Below, one piece after another: positions 1-7,036 of a stretch of DNA of 12,901 nucleotides. Both the position numbers and the translations under genes were made by a program. The first letter of the stretch is position 1, and the number at the start of each line of letters is the position of its first letter. The notes below the pieces were generated by a model. The model worked only from the letters and a program-made list of their open reading frames with translations, did no database searches and had not been told where the DNA came from. This stretch comes from Firmicutes bacterium UBA5486 (lineage in GTDB: Bacteria > Bacillota > UBA4882 > UBA10575), in contig DIPO01000026.1 of assembly GCA_002427045.1 (NCBI GenBank), positions 318 through 13,218 on the forward strand, in the 5' to 3' direction.

Positions 1-62
1 GACAACGCAAAAAGCCCTATCAAAATAGACTTATTCTAATTGAAATAAGAGGTGTTTTATTA

Positions 63-782
63 ATGTTACGTACCGTTATTTGGTTTATCTATTTTTGGTT
101 TTATTTGCTTTTTTTACTACCAGATTTGCTTCGCCTTAAATACCTTTCCCGGAAGGGATATGAGGCAAAACTTAATTTCATTCTCTTTAATAAAGTTGGA
201 AGATGGGCCCGTTCTCTGATTAAATTAGCTGGCGGGGAGATCTCGGTCAGCGGAATAGAAAATGTTCCTTCTTCCGGTCCAGTGCTGTTTGTCAGTAATC
301 ATCAAGGAAATTTTGATATTCCTATTCTTCTTGGATTTATTGATAAACCTAAGGCCTTTATTGCTAAGGCGGAAATAAAAAAAATTCCCCTCATTTACTC
401 CTGGATGACTCTTATGAAGTGTGTCTTTATACAACGTAATAATCTTAGACAATCTCTGAGCGTCATTCAGCAGGGTACCGAAGTGCTTAAATCCGGACAA
501 TCCTTAGTAATCTTCCCTGAAGGCAGCCGCAGTAAAAATAGTCAATTGGGCCGCTTTAAACCAGGTAGTTTTAAACTAGCATTGGAAGCTCAAGTCCCTA
601 TTATTCCTATATCAATTAACGGTTCCTATAAACTAATGGAAAACCAAGGTTTTATTATCCGTCCCGCTAAAGTAGAATTAATTATTGCCCCGCCGGTTTT
701 TCCCAAAGAGCAAATCACTACCAAGGAGTTAGCAACAAAAGTCCGAAATGTTATTGAAACCAACTTAAAGATGATAAGTTAA
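63..782 (+). CDS. plsC: 1-acyl-sn-glycerol-3-phosphate acyltransferase (PlsC family)
   Basis: The 239-residue protein is of normal length for bacterial PlsC, the membrane enzyme that acylates lysophosphatidic acid to phosphatidic acid in phospholipid synthesis. A hydrophobic N-terminal segment (about residues 4-20, rich in F, W, Y and L) probably anchors it to the membrane. The four acyltransferase motifs are present in order: the catalytic HX4D in SNHQGNFD (H80, D85), the VFIQRNN block (121-127), the phosphate-binding FPEGSRSK (151-158), and the VPIIPISI block (178-185). The ATG at 63 is preceded by AAGAGGTG (47-54) at suitable spacing. It stands alone on the plus strand, 269 bp before the GH4 gene, and no strong terminator follows it. 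A specialised glycerolipid or ornithine-lipid acyltransferase of the same fold cannot be excluded from sequence alone, but all catalytic residues are intact. Confidence 0.93.
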   Translation: MLRTVIWFIYFWFYLLFLLPDLLRLKYLSRKGYEAKLNFILFNKVGRWARSLIKLAGGEISVSGIENVPSSGPVLFVSNHQGNFDIPILLGFIDKPKAFIAKAEIKKIPLIYSWMTLMKCVFIQRNNLRQSLSVIQQGTEVLKSGQSLVIFPEGSRSKNSQLGRFKPGSFKLALEAQVPIIPISINGSYKLMENQGFIIRPAKVELIIAPPVFPKEQITTKELATKVRNVIETNLKMIS

Positions 783-907
783 TACAACATTATTCCATAT
801 TTAGTTAGCATTCTGCCATTTACATAAGCCTTCAATTATTCTTAAGATAATCATAGATTAAAGAATCTAGTAAATAAAGCTAAAAAGTTAAGGGATTATA
901 TCTCACT

Positions 908-1013
908 TTTTGCACCCTCTTAATTTAATTGGGTTTTAATCGATCAACAAAATTCTGGGAAACAAATTTAGCTTTACTTTTGCTTAGAGGGTACGAAATA
1001 TGAGTTATATAAT
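908..1013 (+). promoter_or_regulatory. Putative regulated promoter of the GH4 gene
   Basis: A TATAAT box lies at 1008-1013, about 20 nt before the AAGGAGG ribosome binding site (1033-1039) of the GH4 gene. No good -35 hexamer sits 16-18 bp upstream, as is common for activator-dependent promoters. The -35 position is instead covered by AGAGGGTACGAAA (986-998). This is the inverted partner of TTTTGCACCCTCT (908-920), with 12 of 13 positions pairing (one as G-U), and 65 nt lie between the arms. That interval holds a near-palindrome TTAATCGATCAA (936-947). The arms could be operator half-sites for the AraC-type regulator encoded at 2505-3356. Alternatively, if transcription starts further upstream, they could form a long-range RNA stem. 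Only the repeats and the -10 box are seen directly; the regulator link is inferred. Confidence 0.45.
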
Positions 1014-1051
1014 TTCCCCAGATGATTATTTTAAGGAGGTTGTGATTTATT

Positions 1052-2374
1052 ATGAAAAAAATCGCCTTTATTGGAGCAGGTAGTTTTGGTTTCACAAGAA
1101 ATCTTGTAAGGGACATTCTTTCATTTCCTGCCCTGTCTGACTGTACATTGGCACTGATGGATATTGATGAAGAACGGCTTTCATATAGTAAACAAGCTGT
1201 AGACAAAATTGTTGCGGCCGGAAATTACCCTGCTAAGGTAATCGCCACTACCGATCGGGTTGAAGCCCTTAAAGGTGCTGATGGGGTCGTCTGCACTATC
1301 CTGGCTGGCGGAGTAAATATTTGGCGCCATGATGTTGAAATCCCTAAAAAGTACGGGGTAGATATTAATGTAGGAGACACCCGGGGGCCAGCCGGTATCT
1401 TTCGGGCTTTAAGAACCATCCCTGTTATGCTTGATATTTGCCGGGATATTGAAAGGTATTGTCCAGAGGCCATTTTTCTAAATTATACCAATCCTATGGC
1501 CATGCTCTGCCGGGCAATGCAAGGAGAAACTAAAGTCACTGTTACTGGTCTCTGCCATAGTGTACAAGGAACTGCGCATATGCTAGCTCAGTGGATCGGC
1601 GCTCCAATGCAGGAGATTACTTATTTATGTGCGGGTATCAATCATCAAGCCTGGTATCTAGAGTATAAATGGAATGGTAAAGATGCTTACCCCTTAATTA
1701 GAAAAGCTATCAATAAACCAGAAATTTATAATGAGGAACAAGTCCGTAACGAGATGTTCCTGCATCTAGATTATTATGTAACTGAATCAAGCGGCCATAA
1801 TTCTGAGTATAATGCCTGGTTCCGCAAGCGGCCAGATCTAATTGAAAAATACTGTACTGATGGGACAGGATGGAACCCGGGTCACTACGGTTATATTTTA
1901 AACGAGTATTTAAGAATGGAAAACAAATGGAAGGATGAGATCAAAGCCTGGTTAAACGAAGAAAAGGTTGATCTATGCCGGGGGCATGAATATGCTTCCA
2001 GTATCTTCAATGCTGTCTTTGGGGATGGGACTACATTTGAGTTTAATGGAAATGTACGAAATTTCGGATTAATTGATAATCTACCTGAGGGTTGCTGCGT
2101 AGAGGTACCAGTTATCGCTTCCAAGCGGGGTCTGGATCCAATCCATGTTGGCCCCCTTCCTGAACAGCTCGCGATCTTAAATAACATTAACGCACAATGC
2201 GAGGAATTAGCGGTTGAAGCCGCACTAACCGGAGACCCCAGAAAAGTCTTTCATGCGATCTGCTTCGACCCCTTAACCTCAGCAGTATTAAGCCTGGCTG
2301 AAATTAAATCAATGGTTGATGAGATGTTTCAAGTAAATAGAGAATGGTTACCTCAGTTTAAACATTTTTCATAA
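1052..2374 (+). CDS. melA: Glycoside hydrolase family 4 enzyme, alpha-galactosidase (MelA) type
   Basis: The 440-residue cytoplasmic protein has the family's usual length. GH4 enzymes cleave glycosides by an oxidation-elimination route needing NAD+ and a divalent metal, typically Mn2+. The N-terminal Rossmann motif is GAGS (8-11), with an acidic strand end near D37. Next come GDTRGPAGIFRALRTIP (108-124), NYTNPMA (144-150), and the metal ligands in CHSVQGT (C168, H169) and CAGINH (193-198, H198), then YYVTESSGHNSEY (241-253). CHSVQGT and the CAGINH-type block resemble MelA alpha-galactosidases of E. coli and B. subtilis, as recalled. Related GH4 clades act on alpha-galacturonides (LplD) or alpha-glucosides, so the substrate is less certain than the family. 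The ATG lies 12 nt after AAGGAGG. The gene is monocistronic and ends in a terminator at 2442-2477. The convergent AraC/MsmR-type gene is its likely regulator. No transporter remains intact beside it. Confidence 0.9.
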   Translation: MKKIAFIGAGSFGFTRNLVRDILSFPALSDCTLALMDIDEERLSYSKQAVDKIVAAGNYPAKVIATTDRVEALKGADGVVCTILAGGVNIWRHDVEIPKKYGVDINVGDTRGPAGIFRALRTIPVMLDICRDIERYCPEAIFLNYTNPMAMLCRAMQGETKVTVTGLCHSVQGTAHMLAQWIGAPMQEITYLCAGINHQAWYLEYKWNGKDAYPLIRKAINKPEIYNEEQVRNEMFLHLDYYVTESSGHNSEYNAWFRKRPDLIEKYCTDGTGWNPGHYGYILNEYLRMENKWKDEIKAWLNEEKVDLCRGHEYASSIFNAVFGDGTTFEFNGNVRNFGLIDNLPEGCCVEVPVIASKRGLDPIHVGPLPEQLAILNNINAQCEELAVEAALTGDPRKVFHAICFDPLTSAVLSLAEIKSMVDEMFQVNREWLPQFKHFS

Positions 2375-2441
2375 ACTATTATCTTTGTTTATTAGGGAAT
2401 TATTATCTAATACCTTGATTTAACTTTTTAAATTATTATCG

Positions 2442-2477
2442 AGGTTTCTTTCAATAGAAGAAACCTTTCTTTTTATT
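2442..2477 (+). terminator. Rho-independent terminator of the GH4 gene
   Basis: A perfect 9-bp stem, AGGTTTCTT (2442-2450) with AAGAAACCT (2458-2466), closes a 7-nt loop. It is followed on the plus strand by TTCTTTTTATT. Read in the other direction, the hairpin is followed by CGATAATAATTT rather than a T tract. It therefore mainly serves the GH4 transcript and is at best a weak stop for the convergent regulator gene. Confidence 0.85.
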
Positions 2478-2504
2478 AAAAATAATAGAATCCGATTCAT
2501 GGTT

Positions 2505-3356
2505 TTATAGGTGACTCTCAATGTAGTTTTTCCGGTACTCGCTAGGAGATAGCCCTTTTGTTTTTTTGAACATTTTAGAAAAAGCCAAGGGATCATCATA
2601 ACCAACAGATCTGGCAACATCCCCTATAGAAAGAATAGGGTTTTTCAGCAGTTCACAGGCCCTTTCCACTCGAAAACAGAGTAAATAATCTTGAGGCGAA
2701 ATCTTAAGCTTTTTTTTGAATAGAACTGAAAAGTAACTTCGATTCAATCCAAGACTCTGGGCAATCATGGTGATGTTTATTTTGCGCGAATAATTCATCT
2801 TAATAAAATCAAGCGCTTGCAGGATGTATACATCCTGCAAATCGATGTTGGGCGAATAACCGCGTTCGGATACAGCATTTTTAATCAATTCTGAGACAAA
2901 CATGTACAGTAAACCTTGCAAATACAGGGTTTTTTCATAATGTAACTCTTTATTATGTTCTTTTGCGGTTTTCACCATAGCCACCAGGTATTCTTCAATT
3001 CTATTCCCACTCTGGTTGGTGAAGATTGGTTCTTCTTGCGAAAGCCCGGCCACCTTTAGATAGTTTTCGGCTTTCAAACCATTAAACCCTACCCAAGCAT
3101 AATGCCATGGTTCATCGCAATCAGCTTCATAATAGGTAACAATCTCCGGATAAATTAGAAACCCCTGTCCTTTTTGGAGGAAAAAGCGCTGCTTATTAAC
3201 CTGAAAAAAACCTTTTCCATCAAGAATATAATGAATAAGATAATGATCGCGCACTGCTGGGCCAAAAGAATGCCCTGGGTGACAGGCTTCGATTCCACAA
3301 TGATAAACATTTAAATCCATTGTATACATTTCATTGGAAAAATAAATATCTTTCAT
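2505..3356 (-). CDS. AraC-family transcriptional regulator (MsmR/sugar-type)
   Basis: This 283-residue regulator has the standard two-part build. Residues about 15-100 form a cupin-like AraC effector-binding domain, including HYLIHYILDGKGFFQV (38-53) and the PWHYAWVGF block (83-91). Residues about 178-280 form the AraC DNA-binding domain with two helix-turn-helix units: ITMIAQSLGLNRSYFSVLFK (195-214), and SIGDVARSVGYDDPLAFSKM (243-262) leading to the conserved GLSPSEYR end. This class usually activates sugar-utilisation genes when its ligand is bound. It converges tail-to-tail on the GH4 gene, with 130 bp between stops, so that gene is the natural target. The ATG is preceded by AGGTGA (3361-3366) at a tight 4-nt spacing. 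The ligand is unknown; an alpha-galactoside or alpha-galacturonide would match the neighbour. Confidence 0.93.
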   Translation of the reverse strand: MKDIYFSNEMYTMDLNVYHCGIEACHPGHSFGPAVRDHYLIHYILDGKGFFQVNKQRFFLQKGQGFLIYPEIVTYYEADCDEPWHYAWVGFNGLKAENYLKVAGLSQEEPIFTNQSGNRIEEYLVAMVKTAKEHNKELHYEKTLYLQGLLYMFVSELIKNAVSERGYSPNIDLQDVYILQALDFIKMNYSRKINITMIAQSLGLNRSYFSVLFKKKLKISPQDYLLCFRVERACELLKNPILSIGDVARSVGYDDPLAFSKMFKKTKGLSPSEYRKNYIESHL

Positions 3357-3360
3357 TTTA

Positions 3361-3382
3361 TCACCTGATAATTATTATAACA
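3361..3382 (-). promoter_or_regulatory. Extended -10 promoter and RBS of the AraC-type regulator
   Basis: On the minus strand the motif TGTTATAAT (3382-3374) matches an extended -10 element (TGnTATAAT) exactly. There is no clear TTGACA at the -35 position, which extended -10 promoters can do without. The predicted start near 3367 gives a leader of about 11 nt that just contains the AGGTGA ribosome binding site (3366-3361). A leader this short leaves no room for an attenuator. Confidence 0.6.
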
Positions 3383-3445
3383 TCTTTCTCTTATTTGAAG
3401 GAATTACTTGAACTTTAATTAGGCTACTCTAATTTTTCGTGAAGC

Positions 3446-3637
3446 TCAACTAAGAGGGCAATTACTTGAGCCTGAATTCTTCTTCCACTGATCAACAACA
3501 TACTCCACCTCCGGTATATTACCGGTAACATAAAACTTCAATTGCGGCATCCCTTTTCCGCCTGGATATCCGGCTTCGGCCAACAGTTTTTTTGCTTTGG
3601 CAACATTATATCCTACAAATTCTCTCCTTTTTTCGAA
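3446..3637 (-). pseudogene. Remnant of a family 5 ABC solute-binding protein gene
   Basis: Between in-frame stops on the minus strand (TAG at 3640-3638, TGA at 3448-3446) lies a 63-codon frame without a usable start. It contains YNVAKAKKLLAEAGYPGGKG, then MPQLKFYVTGN, then VVDQWKKN. This reproduces the well-known C-terminal stretch of OppA/DppA-type binding proteins (SBP family 5), where a Y-N-P-x-K-A-K-x-L-L-x-E-A-G-Y-P-x-G core precedes a beta strand and a Q-x-x-W-K-K-x-x-G/N segment. The family is normally over 500 residues; about 50 recognisable residues survive, so it is a non-functional relic. It lies just upstream of the divergently placed regulator promoter. Some family 5 proteins import oligosaccharides instead of peptides, so it may be the relic of a transporter that once supplied the GH4 enzyme. 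The identification comes from the motif, without a database search. Confidence 0.75.
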
Positions 3638-3718
3638 CTATTTTATAGACGAGCAATATATTGTTGTTAAATTTTAATATTCCATTATGCAACCCCTTAT
3701 ATTAAGCAAAATCAATAT

Positions 3719-3727
3719 TTTTCCACA
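3719..3727 (+). promoter_or_regulatory. Near-consensus DnaA box
   Basis: TTTTCCACA differs from the DnaA box consensus TTATCCACA at one position. It lies 152 bp from a perfect box at 3871-3879, in the same orientation, within an AT-rich non-coding region. One-mismatch copies are common by chance in AT-rich DNA, so this site has little weight alone. Confidence 0.25.
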
Positions 3728-3870
3728 AACTTAGAGACAAATTTATGTTAGAATTAATTTAGACTGTTTATTTTCATTTCCCAGGCTTTGGATCATTGAA
3801 TCTATAGATTACTAAAAAAACTATACTTTTTATCAGGTATAGCATCAGAGATAAAGGAATTTCTTGAAAT

Positions 3871-3879
3871 TTATCCACA
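3871..3879 (+). promoter_or_regulatory. Perfect DnaA box
   Basis: TTATCCACA is an exact match to the consensus binding site of the replication initiator DnaA. It sits about 150 bp upstream of the M23 peptidase start in non-coding DNA, with a near-match 152 bp further upstream. This could reflect DnaA control of the wall-enzyme gene or a titration site. No replication gene or box cluster is present, so an origin is not supported. Another exact copy occurs inside the ATPase B gene (10191-10199), showing that chance matches happen. Confidence 0.35.
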
Positions 3880-4020
3880 AGGTTGTAATTCCCTAAAATC
3901 CAAATTCTAGTAATGTACTTGTTATTTATAGAATATCTTAAAACAGAAACAAGTTGATTAAATACAAATACATTACACATCAATTTTAAAGTTACACTTA
4001 TTTATAATGGCAGAAGGTGC

Positions 4021-5166
4021 GTGACAGCATTGACAAAAAAAAGGATTATAGCTCTGATTATAACCATAATCTTTGTTTTAGCGGCTTTACCCAGCTTAAT
4101 AAGTCTTGCCAATGCCCTGAAAAGAGAGCAAGCATATCAATTTATCGTAGATGGTGAAAAATGGTTTACTGTTTCCGATCAAAATGCTTTAGTTAAGATC
4201 TTACGGGAGTATCAAAAAGAATACCTTAATAGCATTGATGAGAATGCACAGATAAAAAAGATAGCTTTTTTACAAGAAATCGAAATAGTAGAAGTAGAAG
4301 TCCGGCCGGAAGAAATAGATTCTTTGGAAGTAGCCAAAGAAAAAATCTACGCTATTGAAGAAGACTTAGTAGAAATTGAAATTAAAAGCGGGGATAATTT
4401 TTGGAACCTTTCTAAAGCAAATAATTTGACCGTCGCGGAATTAGAAATATTAAACCCTGCTATTGATCCGGATAAAATTTTTCCTGGCGATAAACTAGTT
4501 GTTAAACCATTAAACCCCGTCTTAGACGTAATCATCGAGTTAGAAAACACAGTTGTTGAACCGATCCCTTTTAAAGTAGAATACAAAAAAAATAACAACC
4601 TTTATAAAAACCAGAAAAGAATCATTAAAGAAGGGATCGAAGGCCAAAAGGAAGTTATTTATCACATTTCACTGCTTAATGGTTATCAGAGTTCTTTGAA
4701 TGTGAAAAATGAAGTGACTCTTAAAGAGCCGGTTCAAGCCATAGTACAAATCGGTACCAAGACAACGGTTTCAAGGGGCGGTAGAATAAATTATGGAGTA
4801 GTTAGTGGTAAAAGGATCTCCAGTTATTACGGTTACCGGATTCACCCGATCACTGGGCAGAGACGTTTTCATGATGGTATAGACATAGCAGCGACTCATG
4901 GTAATAGAGTATATGCCTACACTGACGGCAGGGTTGTAGAAGCGGGTTGGAACGGGGGATACGGTAATTGCATTTTGGTTGACCATGGTAATGGTTTAAA
5001 AACTAGATACGCCCATTTATCAAGGATCTATGTACGAGTCGGACAAAGAGTTAAAACGGGGGAAAGAATCGGAGCAGTCGGTTCTACCGGTAATAGCACC
5101 GGACCGCATCTTCATTTTGAAGTAATTAAAAATGGTAGAACAAAAAATCCATTGAATTATATTTAA
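4021..5166 (+). CDS. Exported M23 peptidoglycan endopeptidase with LysM and G5 domains
   Basis: The 381-residue protein begins with a basic, then strongly hydrophobic, segment (residues 7-32) acting as signal peptide or single membrane anchor. A variable region (35-117) follows, then a LysM wall-binding module (about 118-162, IKSGDNFWNLSK to IFPGDKLVVK) and a G5-like beta region (about 170-246). The C-terminal lysostaphin-type M23 domain (about 255-381) keeps the zinc ligands H284 and D288 (HDGID) and the HLH pair H363/H365, plus H332. It should cut peptide cross-links in peptidoglycan outside the membrane and appears catalytically intact. The start is uncertain. The GTG at 4021 lies only 3 nt after AGAAGG (4012-4017), whereas the in-frame TTG at 4030 lies 12 nt after it. 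Neither choice affects the export signal. A second LysM enzyme follows 123 bp downstream in the same direction. Confidence 0.92.
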   Translation: MTALTKKRIIALIITIIFVLAALPSLISLANALKREQAYQFIVDGEKWFTVSDQNALVKILREYQKEYLNSIDENAQIKKIAFLQEIEIVEVEVRPEEIDSLEVAKEKIYAIEEDLVEIEIKSGDNFWNLSKANNLTVAELEILNPAIDPDKIFPGDKLVVKPLNPVLDVIIELENTVVEPIPFKVEYKKNNNLYKNQKRIIKEGIEGQKEVIYHISLLNGYQSSLNVKNEVTLKEPVQAIVQIGTKTTVSRGGRINYGVVSGKRISSYYGYRIHPITGQRRFHDGIDIAATHGNRVYAYTDGRVVEAGWNGGYGNCILVDHGNGLKTRYAHLSRIYVRVGQRVKTGERIGAVGSTGNSTGPHLHFEVIKNGRTKNPLNYI

Positions 5167-5289
5167 CCTTTTATTTTAAGGAATTGTATAATTTTGCAAA
5201 GGCACTCCTTTAATAGACAATTAGGAAGGTTTTTCCGTTTTAAAATTGTATTATATTAATAACATATTTTATTAAAGGAGGCTTTCTTA

Positions 5290-6957
5290 ATGAAAAGAAC
5301 TCTTCGTAAATTGTCCCTGATAACTTTATTTCTCATGATCTTCTTATCTGTGCTGACTGTCAATGCTTCGTCTAACCCGGTAACCATTACCATCTTACAT
5401 ACCAATGATATGCACAGCCGGATCGATGAGGGAGACGGTATGGGATTGCCAAAACTATCAACTTTGGTTAAGGATATCAAAGCCAAAAACCCCAATCTCT
5501 TACTTTTGGATGCCGGTGACACCATCCATGGTAAAACCTTTGCTAACCTGGTGAAGGGTGAAAGTATAATCAAACTTATGAACACCATCGGTTATGATGC
5601 CATGGTTCCAGGAAACCATGATTTTAATTATGGGTATTCTCGGTTAATAGAACTAGCTGAACAAACAGCCAATTTCCCCATCATTTGTGCAAATATAAAA
5701 AAAGATGGGGAATTTCTGTTTCAACCCTACATCATTAAAGAAATTGGCGGTAAAAAAATAGCTATTTTTGGGCTAGCCACTCCCGAAACGCTATACAAAT
5801 CTCACCCTGATAATACTAAAGGATTAGACTTCATCAATCCAAGCAATGCTGCCACCGGAATAGTGAACGAATTAAAAAACCAAGTTGATTTCATTATTGC
5901 TCTTACCCATTTAGGTCTTGATGCCGGTAGTGAATTTACCAGTGAACAACTGGCCAAAGAAGTCTCCGGTATTAACTTAATCATCGACGGCCATAGCCAC
6001 ACCGAACTAACCGAAGGTAAAATGATAGGATCAACCTTAATCGTACAAGCAGAAGATTACATCAAGTATTTAGGGCGGGTTGATATTAACTTTGCCTCAG
6101 AGGGTATAAAAATGAAGGCCTCACTCATCTCTAAAGAAGATGCTGCTGATACTGTTGGAGATTCCAAAATTACTCAATTGATTGCCGATGAAAATAAAAG
6201 TCAAGGAAGCATTTTAAAGACCGTTATCGGTAGCACTACTGTTGAACTTTTAGGCGAAAGACAATTTGTCAGAACAGGAGAGACCAATCTTGGCAACCTT
6301 TTAACCGATGCCATGCGGATTCTCTCCGGAGCTGATATTGCTCTAACCAACGGCGGTGGAATTAGAGCTTCTATTGACATTGGAGAGATTACTATCGAAG
6401 AGGTATTGGAAGTACTTCCTTTTGGGAACACTGTAGTAGTTAAGGAACTTAAAGGCTCCGAGATCATTTCCTGTCTGGAGCATGGCACTTCCAAATATCC
6501 TGAAGCTAATGGTTCATTCCCACATGTTAGTGGATTATCTTATACCATTGATGTAGCTAAACCACTTGGTCAAAGAATCACAGATGTAAAAATTGGCGGC
6601 AGAGCCCTCATCTCCAATCAGAGATATACAGTAGCCACTAACGACTTTATGGCTAGTGGCGGTGACGGGTATACATGGTTTGCTCCCGCTAAAAATGCCG
6701 GTGAACTTGGTGGCTTAGATGAGGTATTAGCCGAATATATCAAGTCCAAAGGTATGATTGCTCCAAAAACTGAAGGAAGAATCAAAGTTGTTGATTCCAG
6801 TAAAATGGTAGTCTATATCGTTAAGAAGGGTGATGTCCTCTGGAGAATCGCCATGAATCATGGGACAAATATTTATGAAATTATCAAACTTAACCCCGAA
6901 GAATTAACTAATCCAGATCTGATTTTCCCCGGACAAAAACTAATGATTCAAAAGTAA
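5290..6957 (+). CDS. Exported 5'-nucleotidase / 2',3'-cyclic phosphodiesterase family protein with LysM
   Basis: The 555-residue protein has a Sec signal peptide (K/R-rich start, hydrophobic 9-25, probable cleavage after NAS near 27). The calcineurin-like metallophosphatase domain shows ILHTNDMHSR (36-44; D40, H42), LDAGD (73-77), GNHDFNYG (108-115), LTHLG (205-209) and the GHSH metal site (234-237). The 5'-nucleotidase C-terminal domain has NGGGIRASI (354-362), LPFGN (376-380) and a substrate-stacking FMASGGDGY block (453-461). A LysM repeat (about 507-553) then holds the enzyme to the wall. It should strip phosphate from external nucleotides for scavenging. GNHDFN has Asn where E. coli UshA has the dyad Asp, as I recall CpdB-type phosphodiesterases do, so cyclic nucleotides may be the better substrate. 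A strong AAAGGAGG (5274-5281) precedes the ATG. It follows the M23 gene, possibly in one transcript. Confidence 0.93.
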   Translation: MKRTLRKLSLITLFLMIFLSVLTVNASSNPVTITILHTNDMHSRIDEGDGMGLPKLSTLVKDIKAKNPNLLLLDAGDTIHGKTFANLVKGESIIKLMNTIGYDAMVPGNHDFNYGYSRLIELAEQTANFPIICANIKKDGEFLFQPYIIKEIGGKKIAIFGLATPETLYKSHPDNTKGLDFINPSNAATGIVNELKNQVDFIIALTHLGLDAGSEFTSEQLAKEVSGINLIIDGHSHTELTEGKMIGSTLIVQAEDYIKYLGRVDINFASEGIKMKASLISKEDAADTVGDSKITQLIADENKSQGSILKTVIGSTTVELLGERQFVRTGETNLGNLLTDAMRILSGADIALTNGGGIRASIDIGEITIEEVLEVLPFGNTVVVKELKGSEIISCLEHGTSKYPEANGSFPHVSGLSYTIDVAKPLGQRITDVKIGGRALISNQRYTVATNDFMASGGDGYTWFAPAKNAGELGGLDEVLAEYIKSKGMIAPKTEGRIKVVDSSKMVVYIVKKGDVLWRIAMNHGTNIYEIIKLNPEELTNPDLIFPGQKLMIQK

Positions 6958-6960
6958 ATA

Positions 6961-6993
6961 AGATAAACCCGGCTATAGCCGGGTTTATCTTTT
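6961..6993. terminator. Bidirectional rho-independent terminator between converging operons
   Basis: A perfect 13-bp stem, AGATAAACCCGGC (6961-6973) with GCCGGGTTTATCT (6978-6990), closes a TATA loop. On the plus strand it is followed by TTTCTAATTTCT and starts 3 nt after the nucleotidase stop codon. On the minus strand it is followed by TATTTACTTTTG. It lies 43 nt beyond the stop of the leftward ABC importer operon, so it can end both transcripts. It is stronger in the plus direction. Confidence 0.92.
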
Positions 6994-7036
6994 CTAATTT
7001 CTGCGTTCCGCAGTTATTGTTGTAACCACCTGTGTA

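Larger units (their letters stand above)
3641..4020. other. AT-rich non-coding region before the M23 peptidase gene
   Basis: No convincing gene is present in these 380 bases. The stretch is very AT-rich and carries several small inverted repeats: CAATATATTG (3654-3663), AATCTATAGATT (3799-3810), and CTATAC/GTATAG arms near 3821-3842. A DnaA-box-like TTTTCCACA lies partly at 3719-3727 and a perfect TTATCCACA at 3871-3879. A plus-strand extended -10 candidate, TGTTAGAAT, lies at about 3746-3754 without a good -35 and would give the M23 gene a 5' leader of about 260 nt. TATAAT at 4003-4008 is too close to the start codon to be an ordinary promoter. The true promoter cannot be fixed from the sequence alone. 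Confidence 0.5.

Noticed and set aside
854..869. TAGATT-AAAG-AATCTA hairpin downstream of plsC
   Set aside because: It has only six AT-rich pairs and no following T tract, so it does not qualify as a terminator.
935..948. cre-like sequence around ATCGAT in the GH4 upstream region
   Set aside because: At least three consensus positions are wrong; it is mentioned only as a near-palindrome within the promoter region.
925..1206. Open frame of 93 codons on the minus strand across the GH4 promoter and start
   Set aside because: It overlaps the clear start of the GH4 gene in antisense and has no recognisable domain.
3774..3983. Open frame of 69 codons on the minus strand in the AT-rich gap
   Set aside because: No ribosome binding site lies before its start, it matches no recognised family, and its I/L/N/Y-rich composition is what random AT-rich DNA gives.
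4003..4008. TATAAT just before the M23 peptidase start
   Set aside because: Transcription would begin about 6 nt before GTG, destroying the ribosome binding site, and no -35 element is present.
5198..5211. AAAGG-CACT-CCTTT hairpin after the M23 gene
   Set aside because: The 5-bp stem has no T tract, so it is too weak to call a terminator between the two LysM genes.
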